A stretch of DNA of 64,000 nucleotides from Pantoea sp. Cy-639. GTDB taxonomy: Bacteria; Pseudomonadota; Gammaproteobacteria; Pseudomonadales; Pseudomonadaceae. This document shows positions 17,554 through 26,900 of this stretch, one piece after another (position 1 is the stretch's first letter; the number at the start of each line of letters is the position of its first letter). The DNA lies in the NCBI RefSeq assembly GCF_011752525.1, contig NZ_VWXI01000006.1, forward strand, positions 62,001 through 126,000. The letters run 5' to 3'. The notes beneath the pieces are model-generated. The model had not been told where the DNA came from and made no database searches. It saw nothing but the letters and a program-made list of their open reading frames with translations. A program made the position numbers and the translations under genes.

Positions 17554-19656
17554 TCAGAAGCTGTAGGTTCCCGTGACCACCAGGCTGCGTGGGTCGCCGA
17601 CCTGGATCTGCGCGGCGCTGGTGGCCGAGCTGTAGTAGGTCTTGTCGGTGATGTTGCTCAACGCCGCACGCACGTCCCAGTCATGGGTGCGGTAGCCCGC
17701 CAGGGCGTCCCAGCGACCATAGCCCGGCAATACCGTGGTGTTCTGGTTGTCGGCGTAGCGATCGCCCACCAGGGTCAGGCCGGTCTCGGCGTACCAGCCC
17801 AGCTCCGGCTTCCAGGTCACGAACAGGCTGGCGTTGCGCTTGGCGACATCGTTGATGCGGTTGCCTTGCTGGCCATTGTTGTCCTTGACGATGGTCGCAT
17901 CCTGCAGGCCGATCCCGCCGCGTACGTACCAGTTGCCGACGACATTGCCGGTGGCGGTCAGCTCGATGCCGCGCGAGCGTTGCAGGCCTGTCAGCAGAAT
18001 GATGTTGGGGTCGTTCGGGTCGCGAGTGCGGCGGTTGTAGAGCTCCAGCTCGTAGAGCGCCAGCGTGGTGCTCAGGCGGTCGTCGAACCACTCGCTCTTG
18101 ACCCCGATTTCCTTTTGCCGGGTCAGTTCCGGGTCGGTCTGGTTGCCGTTGCCGGGCGCGCCCGGAGTGATGCCGATCAGGCCGCCGCCCACCGGCGAGT
18201 AGGTCTTGCTCCACGAGGCGTAGAACGAATGGTCGCGCCAGGGCGAATAGACCACGCCCAGGCGCGGGCTGAAGCTGTTGTCGTTCTGCTTTTCGGAGAT
18301 GCCCCGCAGCTTGTTGGTGGTTTCCACCTCGAACTGGTCGAAGCGCATGCCCAGCAGTACCTGCCACTCGTCGTTGAGACGGATCTGGTCCTGCAGATAG
18401 AGGCCGCGGCTGTCGACCACCGTATGGTTGTTGCTCGACACGCTCATCGCCCCGGTGTGCTGCAGGTGGCGGTTGGGGCTGTCGAGGTCCAGGGAAGGCA
18501 CGGCCTTGCCACCGGCCTTGGGTGCCAGGGCGGTGGACAGCATCGGGTCACGGCGCTGGTTGCCGAACTCCAGGCCCAGCAGCAGCTTGTGCTCGAGGCC
18601 CCAGGTGCTGACATCGCCCTCGGCTTCGAGGTTGTTGAACAGGTTGCGGGTGCTCAGGTCCTGCTGCCAGCGCTGGCGCGTCACCAGGTTGGTGCGTGGG
18701 TCGTAGCCGGTCTGGTAGGTGTTGTCGAAGTCGCTGTCGAGGCGGAACAGGCCCAGCGTGTGACGCAGTTGCCAGTTGTCGCTGAGCTGGTAGTTCAGGC
18801 GCGAGCGCAGCGACTGCGAGCGGTCGTCGATGTAGTCGCGCTGGGTGTCGCCATAGGTGGTGCTGCGGCCCACGTCCGCCGGACGGCCGTGGGCGCCTGG
18901 GATGCCGCGGTCCGGGGTGCGGTTGTAGCGGCTGTATTCGTACTGCACCAGCCAGTTGAGGTCAGGGGTGAGCTGCCAGCTCATGGACGGGGCGAACAGC
19001 TGGCGGCTGCCGTCGATGCCATGGCGGAAGCTGTTGCTGTCCTCGTTGCCCATGTTCAGGCGCAGGCTGATGTTGTCGCTGGGGTCGGCGCTCAGGTCGG
19101 CATACAGGCTGCGCAGGTCCTGGCTGCCGCCGCGGGCCTCGATGCTCGAGCGACGGCCATGCTCCGGCGCCTTGCTCACCCGGTTGACGATGCCGCCTTG
19201 GCTGCCACGGCCATAGAGGACGGCGGCCGGGCCCTTGAGCACCTCGATCCGTTCGATGTTGTGCAGGTCGCGGGTGTATTGGCTGTCGTCGCGGATGCCG
19301 TCCAGGTAGAAGTCGTTGCTGGCGTCGAAGCCACGGATGCGCAGGCTGTCGAAGCGGGTATCGCCGCCGCCGCTGACGTTGGGGATGCCTTCCAGGGCCT
19401 TGACCAGGTTGTTGCTGCCGTAGTCCAGCACGCTGCTGGTCTTCACCGAGTCGATGGCCTGGGGTACATAGCGCGCCGGGGTCGAGGTACGGGTGGCGGT
19501 GGTCACGTCGCGAACCCGCGGGTTGTCCTCCTCGCGCTCGTTGTCAGCGGTGATCGAGGTTTCCGGCAGGGTGGTGGTGGCCGCAGTGGCCAGGCCGGCA
19601 CTGAACAGCAGCGACAAGCCCAGTGTGAGGGGAGAGAGACGGCAGGGGGCAAACAT
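17554..19656 (-). CDS. TonB-dependent siderophore receptor
   Basis: A 700-residue outer-membrane receptor. The signal peptide runs to about ATAA (residue 26). The plug domain (about 45-170) holds LRIRGFDASNDFYLDGIRDD, IERIEVLKGPAAVLYGRGSQ and GGIVNRVSK, typical of catecholate-type siderophore receptors. The beta barrel ends in the aromatic YSF required for insertion. There is no N-terminal signalling domain and no FecI/FecR pair, so it is not a self-signalling transducer. A candidate Fur box lies about 40 bp upstream, implying induction by iron starvation. The ligand is not predictable from this sequence. Confidence 0.9.
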   Translation of the reverse strand: MFAPCRLSPLTLGLSLLFSAGLATAATTTLPETSITADNEREEDNPRVRDVTTATRTSTPARYVPQAIDSVKTSSVLDYGSNNLVKALEGIPNVSGGGDTRFDSLRIRGFDASNDFYLDGIRDDSQYTRDLHNIERIEVLKGPAAVLYGRGSQGGIVNRVSKAPEHGRRSSIEARGGSQDLRSLYADLSADPSDNISLRLNMGNEDSNSFRHGIDGSRQLFAPSMSWQLTPDLNWLVQYEYSRYNRTPDRGIPGAHGRPADVGRSTTYGDTQRDYIDDRSQSLRSRLNYQLSDNWQLRHTLGLFRLDSDFDNTYQTGYDPRTNLVTRQRWQQDLSTRNLFNNLEAEGDVSTWGLEHKLLLGLEFGNQRRDPMLSTALAPKAGGKAVPSLDLDSPNRHLQHTGAMSVSSNNHTVVDSRGLYLQDQIRLNDEWQVLLGMRFDQFEVETTNKLRGISEKQNDNSFSPRLGVVYSPWRDHSFYASWSKTYSPVGGGLIGITPGAPGNGNQTDPELTRQKEIGVKSEWFDDRLSTTLALYELELYNRRTRDPNDPNIILLTGLQRSRGIELTATGNVVGNWYVRGGIGLQDATIVKDNNGQQGNRINDVAKRNASLFVTWKPELGWYAETGLTLVGDRYADNQNTTVLPGYGRWDALAGYRTHDWDVRAALSNITDKTYYSSATSAAQIQVGDPRSLVVTGTYSF

Positions 19657-19693
19657 TGCAGGGATCCAATGCGCTAGTGAGAAGTTGGGCGCG

Positions 19694-19712
19694 AATGATA
19701 ATGCTTGCTATT
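19694..19712 (-). promoter_or_regulatory. Candidate Fur box of the TonB receptor gene
   Basis: AATGATAATGCTTGCTATT matches 15 of 19 positions of an idealised Fur box, AATGATAATGATTATCATT. It lies 38 bp upstream of the receptor start codon, where Fur would block the promoter when iron is plentiful. Confidence 0.65.
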
Positions 19713-19947
19713 TGCTGTTGCATAGGTGTTTGTAAAGGCTTGTCTTTACATATGTATCACTTTGTAACTAGACGTTTGGTAGGATGCATCGCCGTCTGGC
19801 CCTGAAGCGGCTGTGCATGACCGTTGTGTGGTTGTCGTGGGGTTTGCACAAAAGAGACAAATTTGCGCTGACACACGGCAGATATGCATGGAAATGCACC
19901 AGCCTCGACCTTGTTTTTGGTTATATCAACCTGCATTTCACGATTTT

Positions 19948-19977
19948 TTGACATGCATGCGCAGGCAGGGCTAGGAT
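19948..19977 (+). promoter_or_regulatory. Sigma-70-like promoter for the OprD-family porin
   Basis: A consensus -35 TTGACA (19948-19953) and a -10-like TAGGAT (19972-19977) are separated by 18 bp. No other promoter-like pair was noticed closer to the porin start. Confidence 0.5.
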
Positions 19978-20146
19978 TCGGCGTCTGCGCCTGCAGGCCT
20001 TGAATGGGCCATGCGGCTGAAAGACCCGTTGCAGACCGTTGGCGGGCTTTTCGGCTTGGATCCGCATAGCGTCGAACCTACGAAGGGGCGTTGGTTCCTG
20101 GCGTTTTAAAGCAGCGCGTTTTTGATTACCAAATAAGGAAAATAAC

Positions 20147-21466
20147 ATGTTGAAAACCAGGATCAGCCTGGTCGCTCTGGCGATGATCGCCGCGACCCAG
20201 GCACAGGCCAACGATCAGGCCGACAGCAAGGGCTTCATCGAGGACAGCCACGCTAACGTGCTGCTGCGCAACGCTTTCATCAACCGTGACAAGAAACACG
20301 GCACCAACGACCAGTCCCAGTGGGGCCAGGGCGTCATCGCCAACTTCTCCTCCGGCTTCACCCAGGGCACCGTCGGCGTGGGCGTCGATGCCTTTGGCCT
20401 GTACGCCCTGCGCCTGGATGGCGGCAAAGGCCGCAACGGCGGTGCTGGTATCGACTTCTTCAAGCGCCACAACAGTGTCGATGCCAAGGAGCAGAGCAGC
20501 TCCGAGCGCGACATCGCCCGTGGTGGCGCGGCAGTGAAATTCCGCATCTCCAACACCGTGCTCAAGTACGGTGACCAGATGCCGGCCCTGCCGGTCCTGC
20601 AGTACGACGATGCGCGTCTGCTGCCAGAGAGCTACACCGGCACCATGATCACCTCCAAGGAGATCAAGGGCCTGGAAATCAACGCCGGCCACTTCACCCA
20701 GGAAGCGCGCAAGAGCGCCGAGCGTCGCGATGGCGGCGGCCTGAAGTCGATCGACGTGCTGGGCGGCAGCTACAAGTTCACCGACAACTTCACCGCGTCG
20801 CTGTACACCGCGCACAACGAAGACGTGATGAAGAAGCACTACCTGGGCCTGAACTACGTCTTCCCGATCGCCAGCGACCAGTCCCTGACCCTGGACTTCA
20901 ACGGCTACAAGTCGGACATCGACAGCAAATACGTCCAGGCCGCCAAGCTCAACGGCGACTCCAACACCATCTGGAGCCTGGCCGCGACCTACGCCTACGG
21001 TCCGCACTCGTTCACCCTGGCGCACCAGCGCAGCACCGGCAGCACCGGCTATAACTACGGCTGGTACCAGAACGACGGTGGCGTGGGTGACGGTGGCTCG
21101 ACCATCTACCTGGCCAACTCCTACTGGTCCGACTTCAACGCCGAGGACGAGCGCTCCTGGCAGCTGGGCTACGGCCTGGACTTCGGCGCCTTCGGCGTGC
21201 CGGGCCTGACCTACAAGTTCGCCTACGTGGTCGGTGACAACATCAACACGCGCAACGTGAAGAACCCGGAAGGCTTCGGCGAAGGTAAAGAGCGCGAGAT
21301 CTTCAACCAGATCCGCTACGTGGTTCAGGACGGCCCGGCCAAGGACCTGTCGATCAAGCTGCGCAGCTCCTTCCTGCGGACCAACACCGCAGTACGGCTC
21401 AATGGCTACAACGACGACGGCAACGAAGTCCGCGTATTCGTCGAGTACCCGATCAGCATCTTCTGA
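20147..21466 (+). CDS. OprD-family outer-membrane porin (OprE/OprQ type)
   Basis: A 439-residue porin with a signal peptide ending TQAQA (cleavage near residue 21) and a TAAGGAAAATAAC ribosome-binding region. The mature start DQADSKGFIEDSHANVLLRN is the OprD-family hallmark. LPESYTGTMITSKEIKGLEI and the C-terminal FVEYPISIF, ending in Phe, are also typical. OprD-family porins pass amino acids, peptides or organic acids. Its place next to agmatine deiminase recalls oprE near aguA in P. aeruginosa, but OprE and OprQ cannot be separated by eye. Confidence 0.9.
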   Translation: MLKTRISLVALAMIAATQAQANDQADSKGFIEDSHANVLLRNAFINRDKKHGTNDQSQWGQGVIANFSSGFTQGTVGVGVDAFGLYALRLDGGKGRNGGAGIDFFKRHNSVDAKEQSSSERDIARGGAAVKFRISNTVLKYGDQMPALPVLQYDDARLLPESYTGTMITSKEIKGLEINAGHFTQEARKSAERRDGGGLKSIDVLGGSYKFTDNFTASLYTAHNEDVMKKHYLGLNYVFPIASDQSLTLDFNGYKSDIDSKYVQAAKLNGDSNTIWSLAATYAYGPHSFTLAHQRSTGSTGYNYGWYQNDGGVGDGGSTIYLANSYWSDFNAEDERSWQLGYGLDFGAFGVPGLTYKFAYVVGDNINTRNVKNPEGFGEGKEREIFNQIRYVVQDGPAKDLSIKLRSSFLRTNTAVRLNGYNDDGNEVRVFVEYPISIF

Positions 21467-21486
21467 TCCTGATCCCGCGTCACCAA

Positions 21487-21517
21487 CAGCCCCGGCCTAT
21501 GCCGGGGCTGTTTCTTT
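21487..21517 (+). terminator. Terminator overlapping the stop codon of the convergent gene
   Basis: CAGCCCCGGC (21487-21496) pairs with GCCGGGGCTG (21501-21510) around a 4-nt loop, followed by TTTCTTT. The loop contains the stop codon (21497-21499) of the minus-strand GltB-like gene. Confidence 0.85.
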
Positions 21518-23167
21518 GCGGCGTACCGCAGCCGCGGCCGGCGCTACCTCGATTTCCCCTGTCTGCGGCGCGAAGCTGTCGCTGCGTGCCATCCGCCACA
21601 TCCGCGCATAGAACTCGCTGTCGATCGCGCCACTGAGCAACTCACCGGGCTTGAGGAAGGTGTGCAACTGCGAGAACAGGCTGATCTCGCTGGGGCTGAT
21701 GCGTCGTGCCAGGTGCTTGGGCTTGAGTTCGGCGGGATGGTCCAGGCCCGCTGCAGCGAGCATCTCGGCCAGGGCATGCAGGGTGTTGCGGTGGAAGCTG
21801 GCGACTCGCTCGGCCTTCTCCGGCACGACCAGAGCGCGTTGGCGCAGCGGGTCCTGGGTCGCCACGCCGGTGGGGCACTTGTTGGTGTGGCAACTCTGCG
21901 ACTGGATACAGCCGATGGCGAACATGAAGCCACGCGCCGAATTGACCCAATCGGCGCCGATGGCCAGCACGCTGGCGATGTCGAACGCACTGACCAGCTT
22001 GCCAGCCGCGCCGATGCGGATGCGTTCGCGCAGGTTCAGGCCGACCAGGGTGTTGTGCACGAACATCAGGCCCTCGCGCAGCGGCACGCCCATGTTGTCG
22101 GAGAACTCTCGCGGCGCTGCGCCGGTGCCGCCTTCCTTGCCGTCGACGACGATGAAGTCCGGGGTGATGCCGGTGGCCAGCATCGCCTTGGCGATGCCCA
22201 TGAATTCCCACGGATGGCCCAGGCAGAACTTGAAGCCCACCGGCTTGCCGCCGGACAGCTCGCGCAGCTGGGCGACGAACTGCAGCAGCTCGACGGGCGT
22301 GCGGAAGGCGCTGTGGGCGGCGGGCGAAATGCAGTCCTCGCCCTCGCGCACGCCGCGGGTGGCGGCGATCTCGGCACTGACCTTGTGCCCCGGCAGGATG
22401 CCGCCATGGCCGGGCTTGGCACCCTGGCTGAGCTTGATCTCGATCATCTTCACCTGGGCGGCGCGGGCCTGCTCGGTGAAGCGCTCGGGGTCGAACTGGC
22501 CGTCTTCGCTGCGGCAGCCGAAATAACCGCTGCCGATTTCCCAGATCAGGTCGCCGCCGTGTTCGCGATGGTAGGGGCTGATGCTGCCCTCGCCGGTGTC
22601 GTGGGCGAAGCGGCCCAGGCGCGCGCCCTTGTTCAGCGCGGCGATGGCGTTGGCGCTGAGGGCGCCGAAACTCATCGCCGAGATGTTGAAGATCGACGCC
22701 GAGTAGGGCTGGGTGCACTGCGGGCCGCCGATACGGATGCGGAACGACGCCGGGTCAGGCATTGGCACTGGCAGCATCGAGTGGCTGATGAACTCGAAGC
22801 CTGGCTTATAGGCATCGTTGAGGGTGCCGAAGGCCTTCTCGGCGCTTTCGTTCTTGGCCCTGGCGTAGACCAGTGAACGCTGCGCGCGCGAGAACGGCAG
22901 CTTGTCGTCGTCGCCCTCGATCAGGTATTGGCGGATCTCCGGACGGATGGTTTCGATCAGATAGCGGATATTGCCCAGGATCGGATAGTTGCGGCGCACC
23001 GCGTGGTGGCGTTGGCGCAGGTCGTTGAGGCCGACCAGGCTGAGCAGGGCGCTGATGGCGGTAAAGGGCCAGAGCCAGGTGTGGGCAAGCAGGAAAGGGG
23101 CACTGGCAATCGTGAAGAGAAGACACAGGAACAGGCAGGCATAGCGGCTGGGGAGCGAGTCTTTCAT
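21497..23167 (-). CDS. Membrane-anchored FMN-binding glutamate synthase family protein
   Basis: A 556-residue protein with two N-terminal membrane segments (about 9-28 and 30-47). The rest is a stand-alone GltB-type alpha/beta barrel, the FMN domain of glutamate synthase. Typical blocks are SAMSFGALSANAIAALNKGA, IKLSQGAKPGHGG, DGKEGGTGAAP and the cysteine cluster CIQSQSCHTNKCPTGVA of the 3Fe-4S centre. The glutaminase domain and the C-terminal GltB domain are missing, so it is not the biosynthetic enzyme. Reaction and partner are unknown. The last codons form part of a terminator hairpin. Confidence 0.85.
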   Translation of the reverse strand: MKDSLPSRYACLFLCLLFTIASAPFLLAHTWLWPFTAISALLSLVGLNDLRQRHHAVRRNYPILGNIRYLIETIRPEIRQYLIEGDDDKLPFSRAQRSLVYARAKNESAEKAFGTLNDAYKPGFEFISHSMLPVPMPDPASFRIRIGGPQCTQPYSASIFNISAMSFGALSANAIAALNKGARLGRFAHDTGEGSISPYHREHGGDLIWEIGSGYFGCRSEDGQFDPERFTEQARAAQVKMIEIKLSQGAKPGHGGILPGHKVSAEIAATRGVREGEDCISPAAHSAFRTPVELLQFVAQLRELSGGKPVGFKFCLGHPWEFMGIAKAMLATGITPDFIVVDGKEGGTGAAPREFSDNMGVPLREGLMFVHNTLVGLNLRERIRIGAAGKLVSAFDIASVLAIGADWVNSARGFMFAIGCIQSQSCHTNKCPTGVATQDPLRQRALVVPEKAERVASFHRNTLHALAEMLAAAGLDHPAELKPKHLARRISPSEISLFSQLHTFLKPGELLSGAIDSEFYARMWRMARSDSFAPQTGEIEVAPAAAAVRRKETAPA

Positions 23168-23320
23168 GGGTCCATCGCAGGCGGGGTGACCCGGCCTAGG
23201 ATAGGCAAAGGCTGCGGAGGGAAAACCTGGGATTTCGGTAAAAGACTGTTACTCGACGCGGAATTGCCTGGAGCGGTAATTACGGCCAGTTTCGGTGGGC
23301 GCCAAGGTCGCGGTATCCGA

Positions 23321-23497
23321 TCAGGTGAACTGGATGAAGAAGAAGCCGGCTTCATCACCTTCCTCGTCGGCCTCGCCATAGCGGGGCCGCACCAGCAGTT
23401 CGGGGTATTTCTGCTCCAGCTTGCCTTCTTCTACATCGTCATAGAGGCGGTCGAGCTTGGTCTCATGCTTTTCGTAGAGTTGTTGCCAGTCGATCAT
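23321..23497 (-). CDS. Small acidic protein, possible orphan immunity gene
   Basis: A 58-residue frame from ATG 23497 (MIDWQQLYEKHETKLDRLYD). An in-frame extension back to 23584 is possible, but its extra residues look non-coding. The protein is rich in Asp and Glu (EADEEGDEAG) and ends in the aromatic FFFIQFT. It lies 139 bp downstream of the Rhs immunity gene on the same strand in lower-GC DNA. Strongly acidic small proteins in this position are often antitoxins for cationic nuclease tips, but no family was recognised. It could also be a gene remnant. Confidence 0.4.
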   Translation of the reverse strand: MIDWQQLYEKHETKLDRLYDDVEEGKLEQKYPELLVRPRYGEADEEGDEAGFFFIQFT

Positions 23498-23635
23498 CAG
23501 ATAGCGGTTCCCCGTCCGCAGGCCTGGTTCAGGTTCCCAAGTGGAGACCTGAAGCAGATATCCAGTTCTTTGCGCTGACCTCAAGTTGATAATGTAAGGA
23601 TCACGCAGGAGAGGTTTGGTGTCCCCTCGACGGTA

Positions 23636-23980
23636 TCAGCTGGCGCTCAGGCCGATCCTGCCACATAGATAGATGAACAGTTGCTCGGCGAGGGTGTCGG
23701 CATGCTCTGCCTTGACCAGCAACGTGAAGAAATAATACTCGTCGAACAGTCTTTCAACGTCGCCCGGTGGGATCAAGTAGAAGTCCACATAGGCTCGGTA
23801 GAGTCGCTTGACGTCTTCGGAGATTTGCTCAAGGTCAGTGGGAAGGTTCGTGACATCATAGAAGATCCTCTTGTAGTGCTTCTGGTCGTCACTGATCTCA
23901 ATGTAGGGAACACGGCGTTTTTCGCATTGCTCCCAATGAGTCTTCTGCATTTTGCTGTCGCGGTAAGTGAAGTTCATCAT
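23636..23980 (-). CDS. Predicted immunity protein for the Rhs toxin
   Basis: A 114-residue protein whose start ATGATG overlaps the rhs stop codon (23977-23979), so the two are translationally coupled. It is soluble, acidic and aromatic-rich, with blocks such as RRVPYIEISDDQKHYKRIFY and YVDFYLIPPGDVERLFDEYY. There is no signal peptide, so it should act in the cytoplasm. Position directly after an Rhs toxin is the standard place for the cognate immunity gene. No family could be named. Base composition matches the low-GC 3' part of rhs, implying that toxin and immunity arrived together. Confidence 0.75.
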   Translation of the reverse strand: MMNFTYRDSKMQKTHWEQCEKRRVPYIEISDDQKHYKRIFYDVTNLPTDLEQISEDVKRLYRAYVDFYLIPPGDVERLFDEYYFFTLLVKAEHADTLAEQLFIYLCGRIGLSAS

Positions 23981-26900
23981 TGGTCCTTGTATTTGAAGTC
24001 GGTGACATGGGTCATTTTGCCGGTTCGGTCGATTTTGGCCATGTAATGAACATTCACTCCATTGACCTTGCGCTCCATCTTCGACCATCCCTTGCCTTTG
24101 AAATGTGGGTCACCGATATCCTTTGCAGCGATGATCTCCACCCCATTCTCCGGATGTTTCTTCACATGGTCCATTGCAGCGCTTTCATTGCGGTTCCGCG
24201 CTTTGGTGCGGCCGGTGGACTTGCTCCTGACCCGCTTGGGTTTTCTAAAGCTGCATTTCTTCTTCCAGCCTAGTGGGTCGATCCAGCCAATAGGGTTTGG
24301 CCCGTACTGGTAAAAGTTGAATCCGCCAATTAGGCCGATGGGGTCTGGCGTGATGAATCGTCCAATTTCCGGATCATAGAACCGGAAGGTGTTGTAGTGC
24401 AGCCCGGTTTCCCGATCCAGATACTGTCCCTGGAGCCGCAGGTTCTGTTCTTCGACCAGTGTCGGTTCACGCCATTCCTCAAGGCTCTTGCCCCAAAGCC
24501 GGAAGCGTGCGCGCCAGATCTGGCTGCCATCTTCCTCGCAGAGTAGAACCGGCTGGCCGTTGATGTCGTTGTGATAGTGACGGATGTGCTGCTGTTCGTC
24601 GGTGCCGTCGACTCGTGCCAAGGGTTCATGGCTGTCCTCTTCATAGAGGTAGAGAGTCGAATGGGTGTATCGGAATTCCTGCAGTAGGCGTAGTCCATCC
24701 CACAGGAAGCGCTTGCTGTCCAGCAAATGACCATGGCTGTCGTACAGCGATTTTTCAATCCGGCGCCCGAGTGGATCGTATTGCATGCGCAGAATACGGG
24801 TCTGCCCAGTAGCCCGGATATGCACTTCTGTGAGGCGATGTTCGGCATCGTAGAAAAACTGCTGATTTCCCGAGTGCGGGCTACGTTTTTCGATCAGACG
24901 ACCGAAATCGTCATAGTGGAAGTACGTGTTTTGATAGCTCAGCAGTTGGTCGTGTGTGACTGGGCTCTGCTTATCGAGCAGGTTTCCAGCTGGATCATAA
25001 GCGTAATGCTCTCCGTCGCCGTGAGGCTGATGTTGGCAACTTATGACTTGACCGGCTGCATCGTAATGCAGCAGAGACTGTTGTCTCCATTCGGGGGTCT
25101 GGATCAGCCGATGGGTGAGGTTACCGGCCAGGTCGTAGGCAAAGGTCTGACGAATCGGGGCCGGCAAGCGTACCGGAAAACAGCTCGGGTAACAGTGCCG
25201 CGAGCGCAGACGACTGCTTGTGTCATAGTCGCTACGTGTAACCATCCGTCCTTGGGTACGTAGGGTTTCACGGTGCAGACGATCCCGTTCAAAGTCGCAG
25301 ATTACCCGATTGTCCACATTGATCTGATGCAGGTGGCCACTGCCATAGTAAATGCGGTTGAGCCTGCGTCCATCGGGCAATATTGTTTGAACCGGATTTC
25401 CTAGCTCATCGTATTGATGTTGCAGGACGCCATTGCTGGAGCTCTCTTCGCACAGTCGACCCAGCGCATCGAAGGTGAATGTCAGAACGTGCTCATTGTC
25501 TCGTGTATCGCGATGTCGCACGGTAACAAGCTGGTCCAGCGCATCATAGTCAAAGCGGCTATGCCCATCGTGCGTATGGCGTGCAACTAGACGTTCCCCC
25601 GCATCGTATTCAAATCGATGGACAATGGGGGCTCGCTGCGCGGTGGTGGGCTGGAAAACCAGCTCGATGATGTTGTCCAGGTTGTTGTAGGCATAACGCC
25701 TGCTGCTGCCATCCAGGTTTAGTTGCTGGAGCAGGCGGTCTGCCGGGTCCCACTTGAAGCAATAGCGTTCGCCGTTCTCTGTGGTCAATGTCAACAAACG
25801 GCCATAGCAGTCGTAGGTAAATTGCCGTTTTCGGGTGTTCGCTTCCAGTTGCTGGCGAATCATGCCTTTGGTTGTGTACGAGTACTCACTGATCTGACCT
25901 GCAGTATCGCAATGACGGGCCAGTAGACCGGCCGAGTCGTAGCTCAGTGTTTCCCGGCGATCGTCGGCGTGGACGATTGATTGCAAGCGGCCGCGAGCAT
26001 CATGGACGAATTGGGTAAGTTCGCCTTGGGCGTTGGTCAATGTTTGTAGATGACCTCGCTTGTCGTATCGGTAGCGCGTCGCATAACCGGAGCAGTCGGT
26101 TTCCTCTATCAGCAGTCCCAATCTGTTCCAGCGCAGATGTCGATTGTTGCCAGTGGGATCAGTGACTCGTATGACATTACCTAGCTCGTCATAGGCGTAT
26201 CGGGTCACATTACCTATCGGATCAGTCTCACTGATGCAGTTCCCCCGCTGGTCATAGCGATAGCGCCAGCAGTGCCCTGCGGCATCAATCTCCTCCCTTG
26301 GTAGTGACCAGTGCTCCAGCCAAACGGTCGACTCACTGCGCTCCAAGGGGTCGATGGTCTGCACCAGGTTCCCTGAATCGTCATACAGGTACTGCCAGCG
26401 TCCTCCGCTGGGGTCGGTGGCTGCCAGCAATTGGCGTTCGTCATTCCACTCGAATCGCCAGACCCGTCCCAGCGCATCTTCATGGCGAGTTACCTGGTAC
26501 TGTCTGTTCCAGTGGACACAACGGCTGCGTTGCAGGCCATCGGTTATGCGTGTGATGCCAGCGGCGATATCGTAATCGAAAGCATATTCATCGCCATCGT
26601 CGGTCCAGTGACGGGATACCCGCCAACCATCTTCTACCTGCACCCAGTCGTAGAAACAACGGAGCCCGCTCGGAAGACGATGTTCGACCAAGCGACCACT
26701 CTGGTCATAGACAAAGCTGCGACGCTGTTGACCATCGGAATCGAAAGTGCCGCTCAGGCTACCCATCGAGTCGTAGCTATAGCTGGCAAGGAGTTCGGTG
26801 CTGCCGTCGGCATAGTCACGAAAGAGTCGGCTTACCCGTCTGGGGCAGCGCTCATCGTAGTGCAGACGTACCTGTACTTGGTCGAATGTGTCACGAAGCG

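Larger units (their letters stand above)
19657..20146. other. 490-bp divergent intergenic region (TonB receptor / porin)
   Basis: No gene is supported. A 65-codon minus-strand frame at 19757-19954 lacks a ribosome binding site and known features. The region holds a candidate Fur box (19694-19712), the inverted repeat TGTAAAG-N6-CTTTACA (19731-19750), the palindrome TACATATGTA (19747-19756) and a sigma-70-like promoter at 19948-19977 reading towards the porin. The long leader after that promoter (about 165 nt) is unexplained. Confidence 0.5.

Noticed and set aside
19757..19954. 65-codon minus-strand frame between the receptor and the porin
   Set aside because: No ribosome binding site or known features, and it spans the porin promoter region.
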